DNA from: SZUA-36 sp963759155
GTDB lineage: Bacteria; Pseudomonadota; Gammaproteobacteria; Xanthomonadales; SZUA-36
Direction: 5' to 3'
Assembly: GCA_963759155.1 (NCBI GenBank)
Contig: CAVWXX010000003.1
Location: forward strand, 1 to 64,000
DNA length: 64,000 nucleotides
A program made the position numbers and the translations under genes. Every line of letters starts with the position of its first letter. The first letter of the stretch is position 1. The notes under the pieces are model-generated. The model did no database searches and was not told the DNA's origin. It saw only the letters and a list, made by a program, of their open reading frames with translations. This document shows positions 15,377 through 25,144 of this stretch, in pieces.

Positions 15377-16207
15377 ATGTTATCTGGAACTCTATCAAAA
15401 ATGCGTGCCGAGCTTGGCACCGAAAACCACAGCGATGAAGTCAATTACTTTCTACGGCTGGGTAAAGATGAATTACCACTCAACCCTTATATCGGAAATC
15501 ATCTGAAGCTGGAATTCCTGGGGGATATCATATGCAAGAACTGTGGCAATAAGACCAAAAAGAGTTTTTCACAAGGGTTCTGTTTTCCCTGTATGAGGCG
15601 GTTGGCACAGTGCGATATGTGCATTTTGAAACCAGAGACCTGCCATTTTCACAAAGGCACATGCCGTGAGCCCGAATGGGGCGAAAAGAATTGTTTTGTG
15701 CCCCATTTCGTATACCTTTCCAATACATCCGGGTTAAAAGTCGGAATTACGCGTCACACGCAGATTCCAACCCGCTGGATCGACCAGGGCGCAACCCAGG
15801 CCACCATCATGTTCGAAGTGGAGAACCGTCTCCAGTCAGGTCTGGTTGAAACCGCATTTAAAGCATTGATTGCGGATAAAACAAATTGGAGAACCATGCT
15901 GAAGGAAAACCAGCCGGATATGGATTTACTGGCTAAAGCGGATGAACTGAAAACCAGCCTGCAGCCGGATTCGGGTCTTGAAGCAGAGGTCTTTTCAGCT
16001 AAAGCGATGGATGATCAAGATAATGATGTTGCCAGTATCCGATACCCTGTTTTGGAGTTTCCGAAAACAATCAAATCACATAACTTTGATAAGAACCCGC
16101 TTGTGGAAGGAACGCTGGTAGGAATCAAAGGCCAGTACCTTATGTTTGATACCGGTGTTATCAATATTCGCAAATTTTCTTCTTACGACGTACGTGTTGG
16201 TGCTTGA
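15377..16207 (+). CDS. DUF2797 family protein
   Basis: 276 residues. The N-terminal half carries paired cysteines (CKNCGNKTKKSFSQGFCFPC at ~52-71, then CDMCILKPETCHFHKGTC), a likely zinc-binding region. It is followed by VYLSNTSGLKVGITR, the signature of the GIY-YIG-like 'DUF2797' proteins. The C-terminal part ends with a small beta-domain (LVGIKGQYLMFDTGVINIRKF) as in the family. Function is not known. It follows the IS remnant and may lie at the edge of the disturbed region. The ATG at 15377 has no strong ribosome-binding site. Confidence 0.8.
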   Translation: MLSGTLSKMRAELGTENHSDEVNYFLRLGKDELPLNPYIGNHLKLEFLGDIICKNCGNKTKKSFSQGFCFPCMRRLAQCDMCILKPETCHFHKGTCREPEWGEKNCFVPHFVYLSNTSGLKVGITRHTQIPTRWIDQGATQATIMFEVENRLQSGLVETAFKALIADKTNWRTMLKENQPDMDLLAKADELKTSLQPDSGLEAEVFSAKAMDDQDNDVASIRYPVLEFPKTIKSHNFDKNPLVEGTLVGIKGQYLMFDTGVINIRKFSSYDVRVGA

Positions 16208-16309
16208 TGATTGAGCGCGGGTTCTACCCGTCCCATTTCAGCATCGAAGAATCCCATATCATAGTCGATGATTTAACCAGGCATGGTGGCTTGCCAGGCT
16301 TTTAAGTGA

Positions 16310-16915
16310 TTAAGCTTTTGCCTGTTGCCGTGATTTACTACCCAGGTATCCACCGTGATGACGCTTTGCGTAATCCTCGTTGGTGAAGCCGATCTTTTCC
16401 ATTTGCAACACTATCATGGCGTCTCCAATCACGGTCATGACCGTGGTTGATGTGGTGGGGGACAAGCCAAGAGGGCAGACTTCATCAGGGTCGCCGGTTA
16501 ACAGGCAAACATCGGCTAATTGCGCAAGTTCGGACGCTTCATTGCTTGTAATGGCGATCATGGGTAAGGCGCTATATAGCCGCTTGGCCAGCTCGATCAA
16601 TTCAAGTATCTCTCGCGTTTTGCCCGAATTTGAAACCAGTAACAGGACATCATTTGGCTGAATGACCCCCAGATCACCGTGTTGTGCATCGGAGGGGTGA
16701 AGAAACACCGCCGGTGTCCCGGTAGAGCTGAAGGTCGTGGAGATGTTATTTGCAATTTCCCCGGCCTTGCCCATGCCGACGGAAACCAGCTTTCCACCTT
16801 TCTGGTGAACTTGCTGATAAATCAATTGCGTTGCGGATTCAAAGGCTTCTGTGACAGGAATGTTTCGAATGGCTTCGGCCTCCTGTTGAAGCACTTGTTT
16901 GACTCTATTTATCAT
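16310..16915 (-). CDS. SIS-domain sugar-phosphate isomerase (KdsD/GutQ-like, no CBS domains)
   Basis: 201 residues from ATG 16915, preceded by GGGGAAA; an in-frame ATG at 16954 is less likely. One SIS domain: LVSVGMGKAGEIANNISTTF (phosphosugar loop), HPSDAQHGDLGVIQPNDVLL, SNSGKTREILELIELAKR and GLSPTTSTTVMTVIGDAM. These are the KdsD/GutQ arabinose-5-phosphate isomerase motifs, with the GD(L)G and SNSG loops intact. The two C-terminal CBS domains of KdsD (about 325 aa) are missing, as in short KpsF-like enzymes. It lies downstream of transaldolase on the same strand, consistent with pentose/ketose-phosphate metabolism. The exact substrate is not assignable. Confidence 0.75.
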   Translation of the reverse strand: MINRVKQVLQQEAEAIRNIPVTEAFESATQLIYQQVHQKGGKLVSVGMGKAGEIANNISTTFSSTGTPAVFLHPSDAQHGDLGVIQPNDVLLLVSNSGKTREILELIELAKRLYSALPMIAITSNEASELAQLADVCLLTGDPDEVCPLGLSPTTSTTVMTVIGDAMIVLQMEKIGFTNEDYAKRHHGGYLGSKSRQQAKA

Positions 16916-17090
16916 TATCGAATTTTCCCCACAGCACAAAAACAGCGATATCAATGGTGTAATTTAACAGGTTTAAACACTTGTGCCATCAATCGGTGTT
17001 TAAAGAAAAATTGTGACATCGCTGCATAAAGCTGTTTGCCTGTATTTCGCCTGCGCTCTGAAACGGATGTTAAAAGCACGGGATAGTGTT

Positions 17091-18038
17091 TCAAGCCTTC
17101 AACACATCCTCCAGCTTAAGCTGGTCGGCTGCAAACGAGCGTATTCCTTCGGCCAGTTTCTCGGTGGCCATCGCGTCCTCGTTGTGCCCCCAGCGGAAGG
17201 CAGCTTCGCTGAGCTGGTTTCTTGGATCCGCTGATGATGTCGACCCGGGATCAAGTATTCTTTCCAATGGTTCGTTACTGTCTGCCAGTTCCTGCATCAA
17301 GCCCGGGCTGATGGTTAACCGGTCACATCCCGCGAGTTGGCGTATCTGGTCACTATTGCGAAAGCTGGCGCCCATGACAATGGTATTGAAGCCATGTGTT
17401 TTGTAGTAGGCATAAATGCGTTGCACCGAGCGTACACCCGGGTCCTCGGCTGGCGCATAAGCATCAACCCCGTCAAACTTTTTATACCAGTCAAAAATCC
17501 GGCCGACAAAGGGAGAGATCAAAAATACACCGGCATCGGCGCAAGCCTGGGCCTGTGCGAAGCTGAACAATAAGGTCAGGTTACAGTTGATATTGTCCTT
17601 TTCGAGCTCGGCTGCCGCCTGGACACCTTCCCATGTCGAGGCCAGCTTGATCAGGATTCTTTCACGTCCGATACCGCTTTGCTCATACAGGTCGATCAGC
17701 TTTTTTGCCCTCAGGATGCTTGCCTTTGTATCAAATGAAAGCCTGGCATCAACCTCGGTGGAAACACGCCCGGGTACGATATTCAGAATTTCCTGCCCGA
17801 TCAGGACGGCGAGTTGATCGGTTGCATTATCCAGTTGGGTCTGAGAATCGCCCCCCTGGGTTTCGGCATATTTACGTGCCTTTTTTAGCTGTGATTCGTA
17901 ATGAGGCAGGCCGACAGCTTTTAATAACAACGATGGGTTGGTGGTCGCATCTTCGGGCTGATAGCGTCTCATGGATTCGATATCACCGGTATCCGCGACC
18001 AGGGTGGTATATTGCTGCAGTTTTTCTAGTTGATTCAT
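17091..18038 (-). CDS. tal: Transaldolase (TalB type)
   Basis: 315 residues, close to E. coli TalB (317). Motifs in order: VADTGDIESMRRYQPEDATTNPSLLL (N-terminal, with the catalytic-site Asp), RVSTEVDARLSFDT, ILIKLASTWEGVQAA with the Schiff-base lysine, CNLTLLFSFAQA, FLISPFVGRI, and VMGASFRN. It interconverts sedoheptulose-7-P plus glyceraldehyde-3-P with erythrose-4-P plus fructose-6-P in the pentose phosphate pathway. ATG 18038 is preferred over an in-frame TTG at 18068 because it matches the family N-terminus. The SIS isomerase gene is 175 bases downstream on the same strand. Confidence 0.93.
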   Translation of the reverse strand: MNQLEKLQQYTTLVADTGDIESMRRYQPEDATTNPSLLLKAVGLPHYESQLKKARKYAETQGGDSQTQLDNATDQLAVLIGQEILNIVPGRVSTEVDARLSFDTKASILRAKKLIDLYEQSGIGRERILIKLASTWEGVQAAAELEKDNINCNLTLLFSFAQAQACADAGVFLISPFVGRIFDWYKKFDGVDAYAPAEDPGVRSVQRIYAYYKTHGFNTIVMGASFRNSDQIRQLAGCDRLTISPGLMQELADSNEPLERILDPGSTSSADPRNQLSEAAFRWGHNEDAMATEKLAEGIRSFAADQLKLEDVLKA

Positions 18039-18230
18039 GGTTGGTTTCACATCGCTTGTAGTTGTCAAGTGACCGATTGTAACAAGACCACGGCAAATGC
18101 ATCAGTTAAAATATAGACGGGACAGAGGCCGTTACAGCGATTTATAAACAGGGCGCTGAGGTCACCCGATTTTTGTGCGTTTTGATTTAAACCTTGTAGA
18201 GCTTTGTAAGTAGGTTACCTGGAGAAACAG

Positions 18231-21110
18231 ATGAATGCTTTGAAATTATTGGCACCGCTGGTTGTTGCACTGGTCATGACGGCCTGTGATGCGCCGCAAT
18301 CCACATCTCAGACTGCCGGGGAGGTTCTGCCGGTTGAGTCTCCAGAAACCGGGTTGGCAGAATCAGCGAACAGTGCCCCGTCGATTGAGTTTGAGAAGTA
18401 CACACTGGACAACGGCCTGGATGTGATTCTTCACGTCGATCGTTCTGATCCCATTGTTGCCATCAACCTGGCGGCCAACGTGGGTTCGTCCCGTGAAGTC
18501 AAGGGGCGTACCGGTTTTGCTCACCTGTTTGAGCACCTGTTGTTCATGGATTCTGAAAACCTGGGTTATGGCGGTCTGGATGAAATGAACACCCGCATAG
18601 GCGGGGAAGGTACCAACGGTTTCACCACGACCGACATGACGCAATACTTCCAGGCGGTACCGTCCGATGCCCTGGAGAAAGTCATCTGGGCCGAGGCTGA
18701 CAAGCTGGGCTACTTCATCAACACGGTTACCCAGTCGGTCGTTGATTCCGAAAAACAGGTCGTCAAAAACGAGAAGCGTCAACGGGTCGATAACCAGCCC
18801 TATGGGCATAATTTTTATGTTGTCGGCAAGGCCGTTTACCCGGAAGACCACCCTTACAACTGGCAGGTCATCGGTTCTCTCGATGACCTTGAAGCCGCCA
18901 CACTTGAAGATGTTAAAACATTTTATCGTCGCTGGTATGTTCCCAATAACGTGACGCTGACACTGACAGGTGACTTTGACGTGGACGAGGCCAAGGCCCT
19001 GATCGAAAAATATTTTGGCGAGATCCCACGTGGTCCCGATGTCGATAAACGCGAACCGCGTGCAGGTACTTTGAATGAGAACCTGTCCTTCTATCACGAA
19101 GATAATTTCGCGACGGTTCCAAGGCTCACCATGGTCTGGCCCACGGTCGATCAGTTTCACCCGGACAGTTATGCACTCGAGGTGCTATCCGAGTACCTGT
19201 CGGACGGCAAACGGGCACCGCTTAACGAGGTGCTGATCGATGAGCAAAAACTGACATCCGGTGTAAACACTTTCAACTATGGCAAAGTACTTTCCGGTGA
19301 GTTTTACCTGATGATCAATGCCAATGCAGGCGAGGACCTTGATACGCTGTTGCCGGCGGTGGAAACCGCCTTTGACCGCTTTGAAGACAATGGTATTTCA
19401 CAAGCAGACCTGGAGCGGATCAAGGCCGGCTACGAGGTGAAGTTTTACGGTGAACTGCAAAGTGTACTTGGCAAAGCCGTTGCCCTGGGCCAGTACAACA
19501 CACTTTCCGGTGATCCGGGCAGGATCAACAGTGATATACAGCTCATCCAGCAGGTGACCACCGATGATGTGACCAGGGTTTACAACACCTATATCAAGGG
19601 CAAGCCGCACGTACTGACCAGTTTTGTACCCAAGGGGCAGCTTGAGCTGGCGCTGGAAGGCAGCACCCAGGCCGAGGTCGTGGAAGAAGTGATCGTACAG
19701 GGGGCAGAAACACAGGTTGAGCAAACGGCGGATGCACGCAATTTTGAACGTACGCCATCCAGTTTTGACCGGACCATTGAGCCTGATTTCGGGGCGCCAT
19801 ACACGTTGCCAAATCCGGATGTCTGGAGAGATACCCTGGCCAATGGCGTTGAGGTTTACGGGATCGAATCGAGTGAAACACCGCTGGTATATTTTTCCCT
19901 GGTGCTGGATGCCGGCCGTGACCGGGCGACTACTGATAAGCCGGCCATCCCCAACCTGACGGCTGACCTGCTGAACAAGGGTACGGCCAGCAAGACCACC
20001 GCCGAGTTGGAAGACGCCATCAAATCACTGGGCTCCGATATCCGGGTGTCCGCGACATCTACCGGCACCATGGTGACAGGTAGTAGCCTGTCGCGTAACT
20101 TCGAGAAGACCATGGCCCTGGTTGAGGAGATTCTGCTCGAGCCGCGTTGGGATGTTGAAGAATTCGAATTACTCAAGCGCAAGCAGATCAACCAGATTGA
20201 CCAGGATGCCGGAGATCCCGGTGCTATATCGCAGCGCGAAGCTGCAAAATTGCGCTACCCGTCAGATCACATCTACAGCTATTTGCCTTACGGCACCAAA
20301 GAGAAGCTGGAAACGGTTTCCCTGGAGGATCTCAAGGGTTTTTACCAGGCAAATTACTCACCGGTCAGGGCAAGGTTGAACGTTGTTGGAGATGTCAGTG
20401 CGGAGGTGGTCCGGGGTGCTACACAAGGCATGGCAACAAATTGGAATACACCGGGGACCGATGCGATCTCACTACCCCAGGCGAATGCCGTCGATAAGTC
20501 GGTCATTTATTTTTACGATCTCCCGGGCGCCAAGCAATCTGTGTTGCGAATCCAGCGGCCATCGCTGACTGCACTGGATGAGGATTACCCGTTGGCGACC
20601 GCTGTCAATTTTCTGCTGGGTGGTATTTACACATCGCAGCTGATGACTGAGCTGAGAGTCAACAAGGGCTACACCTATGGCATCCGTTCGCAATTCAGCG
20701 GTGCAAAAGACCGCGGCACCTTCACGATAGGTTCGAGCGTGCGCTCCAATGTGACACTTGAATCCGTAGAGCTGATCCGTGACATCGTTTCCAATTTTGG
20801 GCCGGGTTTCACTGAAGATGGTCTACAGGTGCTGAAGGGGGCTGTGCTTAGAGGACAGGCCCTGAAAAATGAAACATTAAGTTCGAAGCTGGATGTGGTG
20901 CAAAAGATCAGTTATTTCGGCTATCCGGATGACTTTCAGGCACGCAATGCCGCGCGTGTTGAAGCAATGACCCTGGAAACGTTTCAGCGGATAGCGAGTG
21001 AAAACCTGCGCGCCGATGCCATGCAATACATTGTAGTGGGTGATGCCGCCTCACAGGCTGGCCGCCTGGGAGAACTCGGTTTTGGTGACCCGGTGATGCT
21101 CGAGAAATAA
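18231..21110 (+). CDS. M16 family zinc metallopeptidase, lipoprotein
   Basis: 959 residues. The lipobox VMTAC puts the lipidated cysteine at residue 19. The first peptidase half has the inverted zinc motif HLFEH (98-102) and the downstream acidic EKQVVKNEKRQR region that supplies the third ligand. The second half (from ~520) is the inactive M16 C-terminal domain, with GGIYTSQLMTELRVNKGYTYGIRS. This is the pitrilysin-like two-domain arrangement of periplasmic, membrane-anchored peptidases. The ATG at 18231 follows a GGAGAAA site. It is convergent with the aminotransferase gene across a strong hairpin. Confidence 0.88.
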   Translation: MNALKLLAPLVVALVMTACDAPQSTSQTAGEVLPVESPETGLAESANSAPSIEFEKYTLDNGLDVILHVDRSDPIVAINLAANVGSSREVKGRTGFAHLFEHLLFMDSENLGYGGLDEMNTRIGGEGTNGFTTTDMTQYFQAVPSDALEKVIWAEADKLGYFINTVTQSVVDSEKQVVKNEKRQRVDNQPYGHNFYVVGKAVYPEDHPYNWQVIGSLDDLEAATLEDVKTFYRRWYVPNNVTLTLTGDFDVDEAKALIEKYFGEIPRGPDVDKREPRAGTLNENLSFYHEDNFATVPRLTMVWPTVDQFHPDSYALEVLSEYLSDGKRAPLNEVLIDEQKLTSGVNTFNYGKVLSGEFYLMINANAGEDLDTLLPAVETAFDRFEDNGISQADLERIKAGYEVKFYGELQSVLGKAVALGQYNTLSGDPGRINSDIQLIQQVTTDDVTRVYNTYIKGKPHVLTSFVPKGQLELALEGSTQAEVVEEVIVQGAETQVEQTADARNFERTPSSFDRTIEPDFGAPYTLPNPDVWRDTLANGVEVYGIESSETPLVYFSLVLDAGRDRATTDKPAIPNLTADLLNKGTASKTTAELEDAIKSLGSDIRVSATSTGTMVTGSSLSRNFEKTMALVEEILLEPRWDVEEFELLKRKQINQIDQDAGDPGAISQREAAKLRYPSDHIYSYLPYGTKEKLETVSLEDLKGFYQANYSPVRARLNVVGDVSAEVVRGATQGMATNWNTPGTDAISLPQANAVDKSVIYFYDLPGAKQSVLRIQRPSLTALDEDYPLATAVNFLLGGIYTSQLMTELRVNKGYTYGIRSQFSGAKDRGTFTIGSSVRSNVTLESVELIRDIVSNFGPGFTEDGLQVLKGAVLRGQALKNETLSSKLDVVQKISYFGYPDDFQARNAARVEAMTLETFQRIASENLRADAMQYIVVGDAASQAGRLGELGFGDPVMLEK

Positions 21111-21142
21111 TGTCCGGTCGGGTTCAATGACCTAAACACCAT

Positions 21143-21171
21143 GCGCCAGGGTAAATAAATTACCCTGGCGC
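21143..21171. terminator. Bidirectional terminator between convergent genes
   Basis: Perfect 12-bp arms (21143-21154 and 21160-21171) around a 5-nt ATAAA loop, lying between the M16 stop at 21110 and the minus-strand aminotransferase stop at 21198. The A/T-rich inner stem may serve both directions. Confidence 0.7.
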
Positions 21172-21197
21172 CAGGGGATGACACCGGTTTGCCAAAC

Positions 21198-22503
21198 TCA
21201 GCTCAAAACTTGCTGGATGAGTGGCTTGTAACGATCGGCAAATTTCTCAAGTGAGCGTTTTGCCCTGGCGAGATGAGTCTCGTTCATGGGCAAGGAAAGG
21301 AACAGGTCACCACGGCTGCATACCAACATGCCATCGAGTAATAACTCCATGTGCAAAAGCGGACGCAAGGTCCGGCAACCCGCACTGATATCCGACGGTT
21401 TGCGGGTGGGCTTGGTGGAAAAGTGAATTGCAATAATGGAGCCCAGCCCGTTGGCGTACATTGGCACTTCCATGGCGCTAAACATCTCGTTTAACGAAAC
21501 CCGAAAAGCTTCGGACCATTCGTAAAACACCCGCGCTCGCTCAGGGGTGTAAATTTTACCCATGGCAGCACTGCCTGCGGCCATCGAACAGACATTGTTG
21601 TTGAAGGTGCCGGCGTGGTTCCAGTTGCCCGGTAGTTTCGGATTGAAATGCGCCATGATGTCCGCACGCCCGCCAAAGGCACCGGTTGGAAGACCGCCCG
21701 CAATGAATTTTCCGAGCGTGGTCAGGTCAGGCGAGATATTGAGCCGTCCCTGCATACCTGCGGGGCCAAGCCGTGCTGTTTTCACTTCGTCATAAATCAG
21801 TACCGCGCCAATCTCTTTTGTCAGTTGTCGCAGCATGGTCATGAATTCAGCGTTGCCGGGTATGTTGCCACCGGCTCCCAGGATTGGCTCGACAATCACG
21901 GCGGCAAGCTCATCGCCTGCCTGGCGAATCATTTCGGCCGTGCCTTCCGTGTCGTTATAATCCGCGAGAATAAAATCAAATGGCACGTTGAGCTTGCAAC
22001 TGCCCCCCGGGAACTTGATAACACCTCCGTGGTAGGCATCATTGAAGGCGAGTATCTTTTTGCGACCGGTTACAGCGAGTGCCGTGGTCAGTGCCATGAG
22101 ATTGGCTTCGGTTCCGGAGTTACAGAACCTGACCCTGTCGACAGCGGGATACCGCGAACAGAGCAGCGCAGCCAATTCTCTCTCAAAGCTTGTTGGCCCA
22201 CCCATGACAATACCCGTATCCAGTGCGTCATGTACCGCGGACTTGATGATTTCTTCGGAATGACCGAACAGGCCGGCTGAATATTCGCCGACAAAATCAA
22301 TATATCGATGACCATCCAGGTCAACGAGCTCCGCACCTTCTCCCGGAAACCATGGTTAGCGGGAAAGGTTCATAGTGCAGGACACTGCGTGTATTACCGC
22401 CGGGCAAAGACCCTTCCGCCCTTTTATCTGCCGCCATGCTCAGTGGGTTTGCGGAAACATAACGCGCACGCGCGTCTTCAATTGAAAGCTTGAGCGATTC
22501 CAA
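21198..22503 (-). CDS. Class III aminotransferase, beta-amino acid transaminase-like (frameshifted)
   Basis: PLP enzyme of the glutamate-1-semialdehyde-aminotransferase branch. Motifs: GNTRSVLHYEPFPLTMV, FCNSGTEANLMALT, YHGG, IYDEV, TTLGKFIAGGLPTGAFGGR with the PLP lysine, and GTFNNN. These closely resemble beta-phenylalanine transaminase (VpAT type), including the Arg of NTRSVL that binds the carboxylate in that enzyme and a C-terminal SRGDLFLSLP. An extra base near 22341 breaks the frame: residues 1-~55 read in one frame, the rest in another. TTG 22503 is taken as the start, with GGAG upstream, 8 bases after the thiolase stop. If the indel is real the enzyme is lost; if not, it is the deaminating step of the cluster. 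Confidence 0.75.
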
Positions 22504-22510
22504 TTTGCGT

Positions 22511-23713
22511 TTACTCCAGTCCTTCCATGACCAGGGCGATACCCTGGCCAACGCCGATACACATGGTGCAAAGCGCGAGCTTTCCACCGCCGAGTTGAAG
22601 TTGACTCATTGCGGTAATCGCCAGGCGGGCGCCGCTCATACCAAGCGGGTGGCCCAGGGCGATGGCGCCGCCACGGGTATTGATACGGGGGTCGTCATCA
22701 GCAAGGCCCAGTTGCCGGGTGCAGGCAAGCGCCTGGGCGGCGAAGGCTTCATTGATTTCCAGAATATCGAAGTCATCCAGTGTCAGTCCCAGGCGTTTGA
22801 GTAGCTTGTTGGTCGCCGGCACCGGGCCAATTCCCATGGTTCTGGGCGGTACACCGGCAACTGCCATACCCAGTACACGAGCCCTGGGTTGCAGTTTGTG
22901 TTGCCGGAGACCCGCTTCTGAAGCCAGTAACAAAGCAGCCGCACCATCATTGATGCCCGAGGCATTACCTGCGGTAATCGTGCCCTCCGGAAACAGCGGT
23001 CTTAACTGTGCAAGTTTGGCCAATGAAGTTTCGCGAGGATGTTCGTCCGTGTCGATCAGCAAGGGGTCTGTTTTGCGCTGGGGGATGCTTACAACACAGA
23101 TCTCGTCAGCCAGGCGACCATCCTTTTGGGCCGCAGCGGCCTTGGTCTGGCTCCACAGTGCAAAGCGGTCCTGGTCTTCACGGCTGATGGCATATTCTTC
23201 GGCCAGGTTTTCAGCCGTTTTTGGCATCGGGTCGGTTCCATACTGCTGGTCCAGTTTCTTATTGACAAAACGCCAGCCCATGGTGGAATCGTACATTTGC
23301 GGTGTGCGGCCAAAGGCGCTTTCAGCCTTGCCAATCACGAAGGGGGCGCGTGACATGCTCTCCACCCCACCGGCGATGATCAGGTCGGCTTCTCCTGTCC
23401 TGATCGCGTTGGCAGCGTTACCCACGGCGTTCAGACCGGAACCACACAGACGATTAATGGTACACGCCGGTACTTCCTGGGGGAGGCCGGACAGCAGGCC
23501 GCTCATACGGGCGACGTTGCGGTTGTCCTCACCGGACTGATTGGCGCAACCCAGCAAAACGTCATCGAGGCTTGCCCAGTCGACACCCGGATTGCGCTCC
23601 ATCAGGGCAGTGATCGGAATTGCACCCAGGTCATCGGCTCTAACCGATGAGATACTTCCAGCGTAGCGTCCAACCGGTGTGCGGATACCATCGCAGATGA
23701 ATACGTCAGTCAT
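22511..23713 (-). CDS. Acetyl-CoA acyltransferase / 3-oxoadipyl-CoA thiolase-like
   Basis: 400 residues from ATG 23713 (MTDVFICDGIRTPVGRYAG), the usual thiolase length and start; an open frame extends upstream but is not conserved. Catalytic residues are present: nucleophile Cys90 in INRLCGSGLNAV, His in GGAIALGHPLGMSGAR, and the second Cys in CTMCIGVGQG. N-terminal similarity is to PcaF/PhaA-type enzymes, and the gene follows a PcaIJ-type CoA-transferase, which favours 3-oxoadipyl-CoA-like or other 3-oxoacyl-CoA substrates. It would cleave the 3-oxoacyl-CoA to acetyl-CoA plus a chain two carbons shorter. Fourth of five genes in the minus-strand cluster. Confidence 0.88.
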   Translation of the reverse strand: MTDVFICDGIRTPVGRYAGSISSVRADDLGAIPITALMERNPGVDWASLDDVLLGCANQSGEDNRNVARMSGLLSGLPQEVPACTINRLCGSGLNAVGNAANAIRTGEADLIIAGGVESMSRAPFVIGKAESAFGRTPQMYDSTMGWRFVNKKLDQQYGTDPMPKTAENLAEEYAISREDQDRFALWSQTKAAAAQKDGRLADEICVVSIPQRKTDPLLIDTDEHPRETSLAKLAQLRPLFPEGTITAGNASGINDGAAALLLASEAGLRQHKLQPRARVLGMAVAGVPPRTMGIGPVPATNKLLKRLGLTLDDFDILEINEAFAAQALACTRQLGLADDDPRINTRGGAIALGHPLGMSGARLAITAMSQLQLGGGKLALCTMCIGVGQGIALVMEGLE

Positions 23714-23753
23714 TTTATTTGTCCATTCAAGGTTTATATTCAGGGTTCTTTGT

Positions 23754-24398
23754 TCATACCAGTGGCAGAATCGATGTGCCGGTTTTGCTTTCCACTTCCT
23801 CGAAAGTGATACCTGGTGCAAGTTCTACAACACGGAAGCCATCAGGCGTAACATCAACCACCGCGAGGTCGGTGTAGATGCGCGATACGATACCGGGTCC
23901 CGTCAATGGATAGGTGCAACGCTCAACCAGTTTCGGCTCGCCGCTCTTGGTGGTGTGCTGCGTAATCACGTAAATGTGTTTCACGCCCTGCACAAGATCC
24001 ATCGCACCGCCCACCGCCGGGATCGCTCCGGGTTCACCCGTGGACCAGTTGGCAAGGTCGCCATTTGCAGCCACCTGCATGGTTCCGAGTACGCAGACGT
24101 CAATATGACCACCGCGTATCATGCTGAAGCTGTCGGCATGGTGGAAGTAAGCGGCTCCCGGAAGTGCCGTGACGTACTTTTTACCGGCGTTCATCAGGTC
24201 GAGGTCTTTCTCGTCTTCAGTTGGTGGCGGGCCCATACCGAGCATGCCGTTCTCTGTGTGATAGATGAACTCACGGCCTTCCGGTACAAACTTCGCGACC
24301 AGCTCCGGTATGCCAATACCCAGGTTGACGTAGGAACCGTCGGGTATGTCCTGGGCCGCGCGTGCAGCCATTTCTTCTCTGTTCCAACCGGTACTCAT
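23754..24398 (-). CDS. 3-oxoacid CoA-transferase subunit B (PcaJ/ScoB type)
   Basis: 214 residues. GIGIPELVAKFVPEGREFIYHTENGMLGMGP contains the (S/T)ENG motif with the catalytic glutamate of family I CoA-transferases; GGHIDVCVLGTMQVAANGDLANW and VGGAMDLVQGVK follow as in PcaJ/ScoB. It forms a heterotetramer with the A subunit, transferring CoA from succinyl-CoA to a 3-oxoacid. Its ATG overlaps the stop of the A-subunit gene by four bases (ATGA), indicating translational coupling. Confidence 0.9.
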   Translation of the reverse strand: MSTGWNREEMAARAAQDIPDGSYVNLGIGIPELVAKFVPEGREFIYHTENGMLGMGPPPTEDEKDLDLMNAGKKYVTALPGAAYFHHADSFSMIRGGHIDVCVLGTMQVAANGDLANWSTGEPGAIPAVGGAMDLVQGVKHIYVITQHTTKSGEPKLVERCTYPLTGPGIVSRIYTDLAVVDVTPDGFRVVELAPGITFEEVESKTGTSILPLV

Positions 24399-25105
24399 GG
24401 GTAGCTCCTCCCCTCGGCAATCAGCGTGTCTTCGTGAACGGGTTTGGAAACCTCGATAATGCGATTAACAAAAATTCCCGGAGTAATGACGTGCTCGGGG
24501 TCGATATCTCCCCGGGCAACCAGGTTTTTCGTTTGCACGATGGTGGTGGTGGCAGCCATGCACATCAACGGACTGAAATTCCGGGCGGTCTTGTTGTAAA
24601 CCAGGTTGCCCAGGCGGTCGGCGGATTCGCACTTGATGAGTGCAAAGTCGGCCTTTAGCCAGGGCTCCATGACAAAAGTGCGCCCGTCAAACTGCCGTGT
24701 TTCCTTGCCTTCAGCCAGGATCGTGCCCACGGTCGTGGGTGTATAGAAGGCTGGAATTCCGGCACCTGCAGCACGTATCCGTTCCGCCAGCGTGCCCTGT
24801 GGAACCAGTTCAAGCTCGATTTTTCCTGCTTTATACAGCTCCGGAAATACCCTGGACTGGCTCGACCTGGGAAACGAACAGATCATCTTGCGCACCTGGT
24901 TATTACCAATCAGGGCGGCCAGTCCGACTTCGCCGTTACCGGTGTTGTTGTTGATAACCGTCAGGTTTTTGGCACCCTGGTCAATCAGTGCATGGATCAA
25001 TTCTACCGGGCTGCCTGATGCACCAAATCCGCCTATCATCACTGTCGCCCCGTCAGGTATATCAGCGATGGCATCTGCTGCGGTTGCGTACTCTTTATTA
25101 ATCAC
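24395..25105 (-). CDS. 3-oxoacid CoA-transferase subunit A (PcaI/ScoA type)
   Basis: 236 residues. ADIPDGATVMIGGFGASGSPVELIHAL is the family N-terminal glycine-rich loop; LTVINNNTGNG and GIPAFYTPTTVGT are also conserved. GTG 25105 is chosen as the start because GGGAGG lies about 7 bases upstream; an in-frame ATG at 25135 lacks such a site. Paired with the B subunit (ATGA overlap). It would activate the 3-oxoacid made by the aminotransferase so that the thiolase can cleave it. Confidence 0.9.
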   Translation of the reverse strand: MINKEYATAADAIADIPDGATVMIGGFGASGSPVELIHALIDQGAKNLTVINNNTGNGEVGLAALIGNNQVRKMICSFPRSSQSRVFPELYKAGKIELELVPQGTLAERIRAAGAGIPAFYTPTTVGTILAEGKETRQFDGRTFVMEPWLKADFALIKCESADRLGNLVYNKTARNFSPLMCMAATTTIVQTKNLVARGDIDPEHVITPGIFVNRIIEVSKPVHEDTLIAEGRSYP

Positions 25106-25144
25106 TTTTATCCCTCCCGGGCAATGTAAAGCCAATGGGTAAAA

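Noticed and set aside
15316..15444. N-terminal half of the minus-strand frame at 15169-15444
   Set aside because: It lies antisense to the start of the DUF2797 gene and does not resemble a transposase; only the C-terminal part does.
21198..22503. Aminotransferase as HemL of haem biosynthesis
   Set aside because: The NTRSVLHYEPFPLT segment and the catabolic neighbours fit beta-amino acid transaminases better than glutamate-1-semialdehyde mutase.
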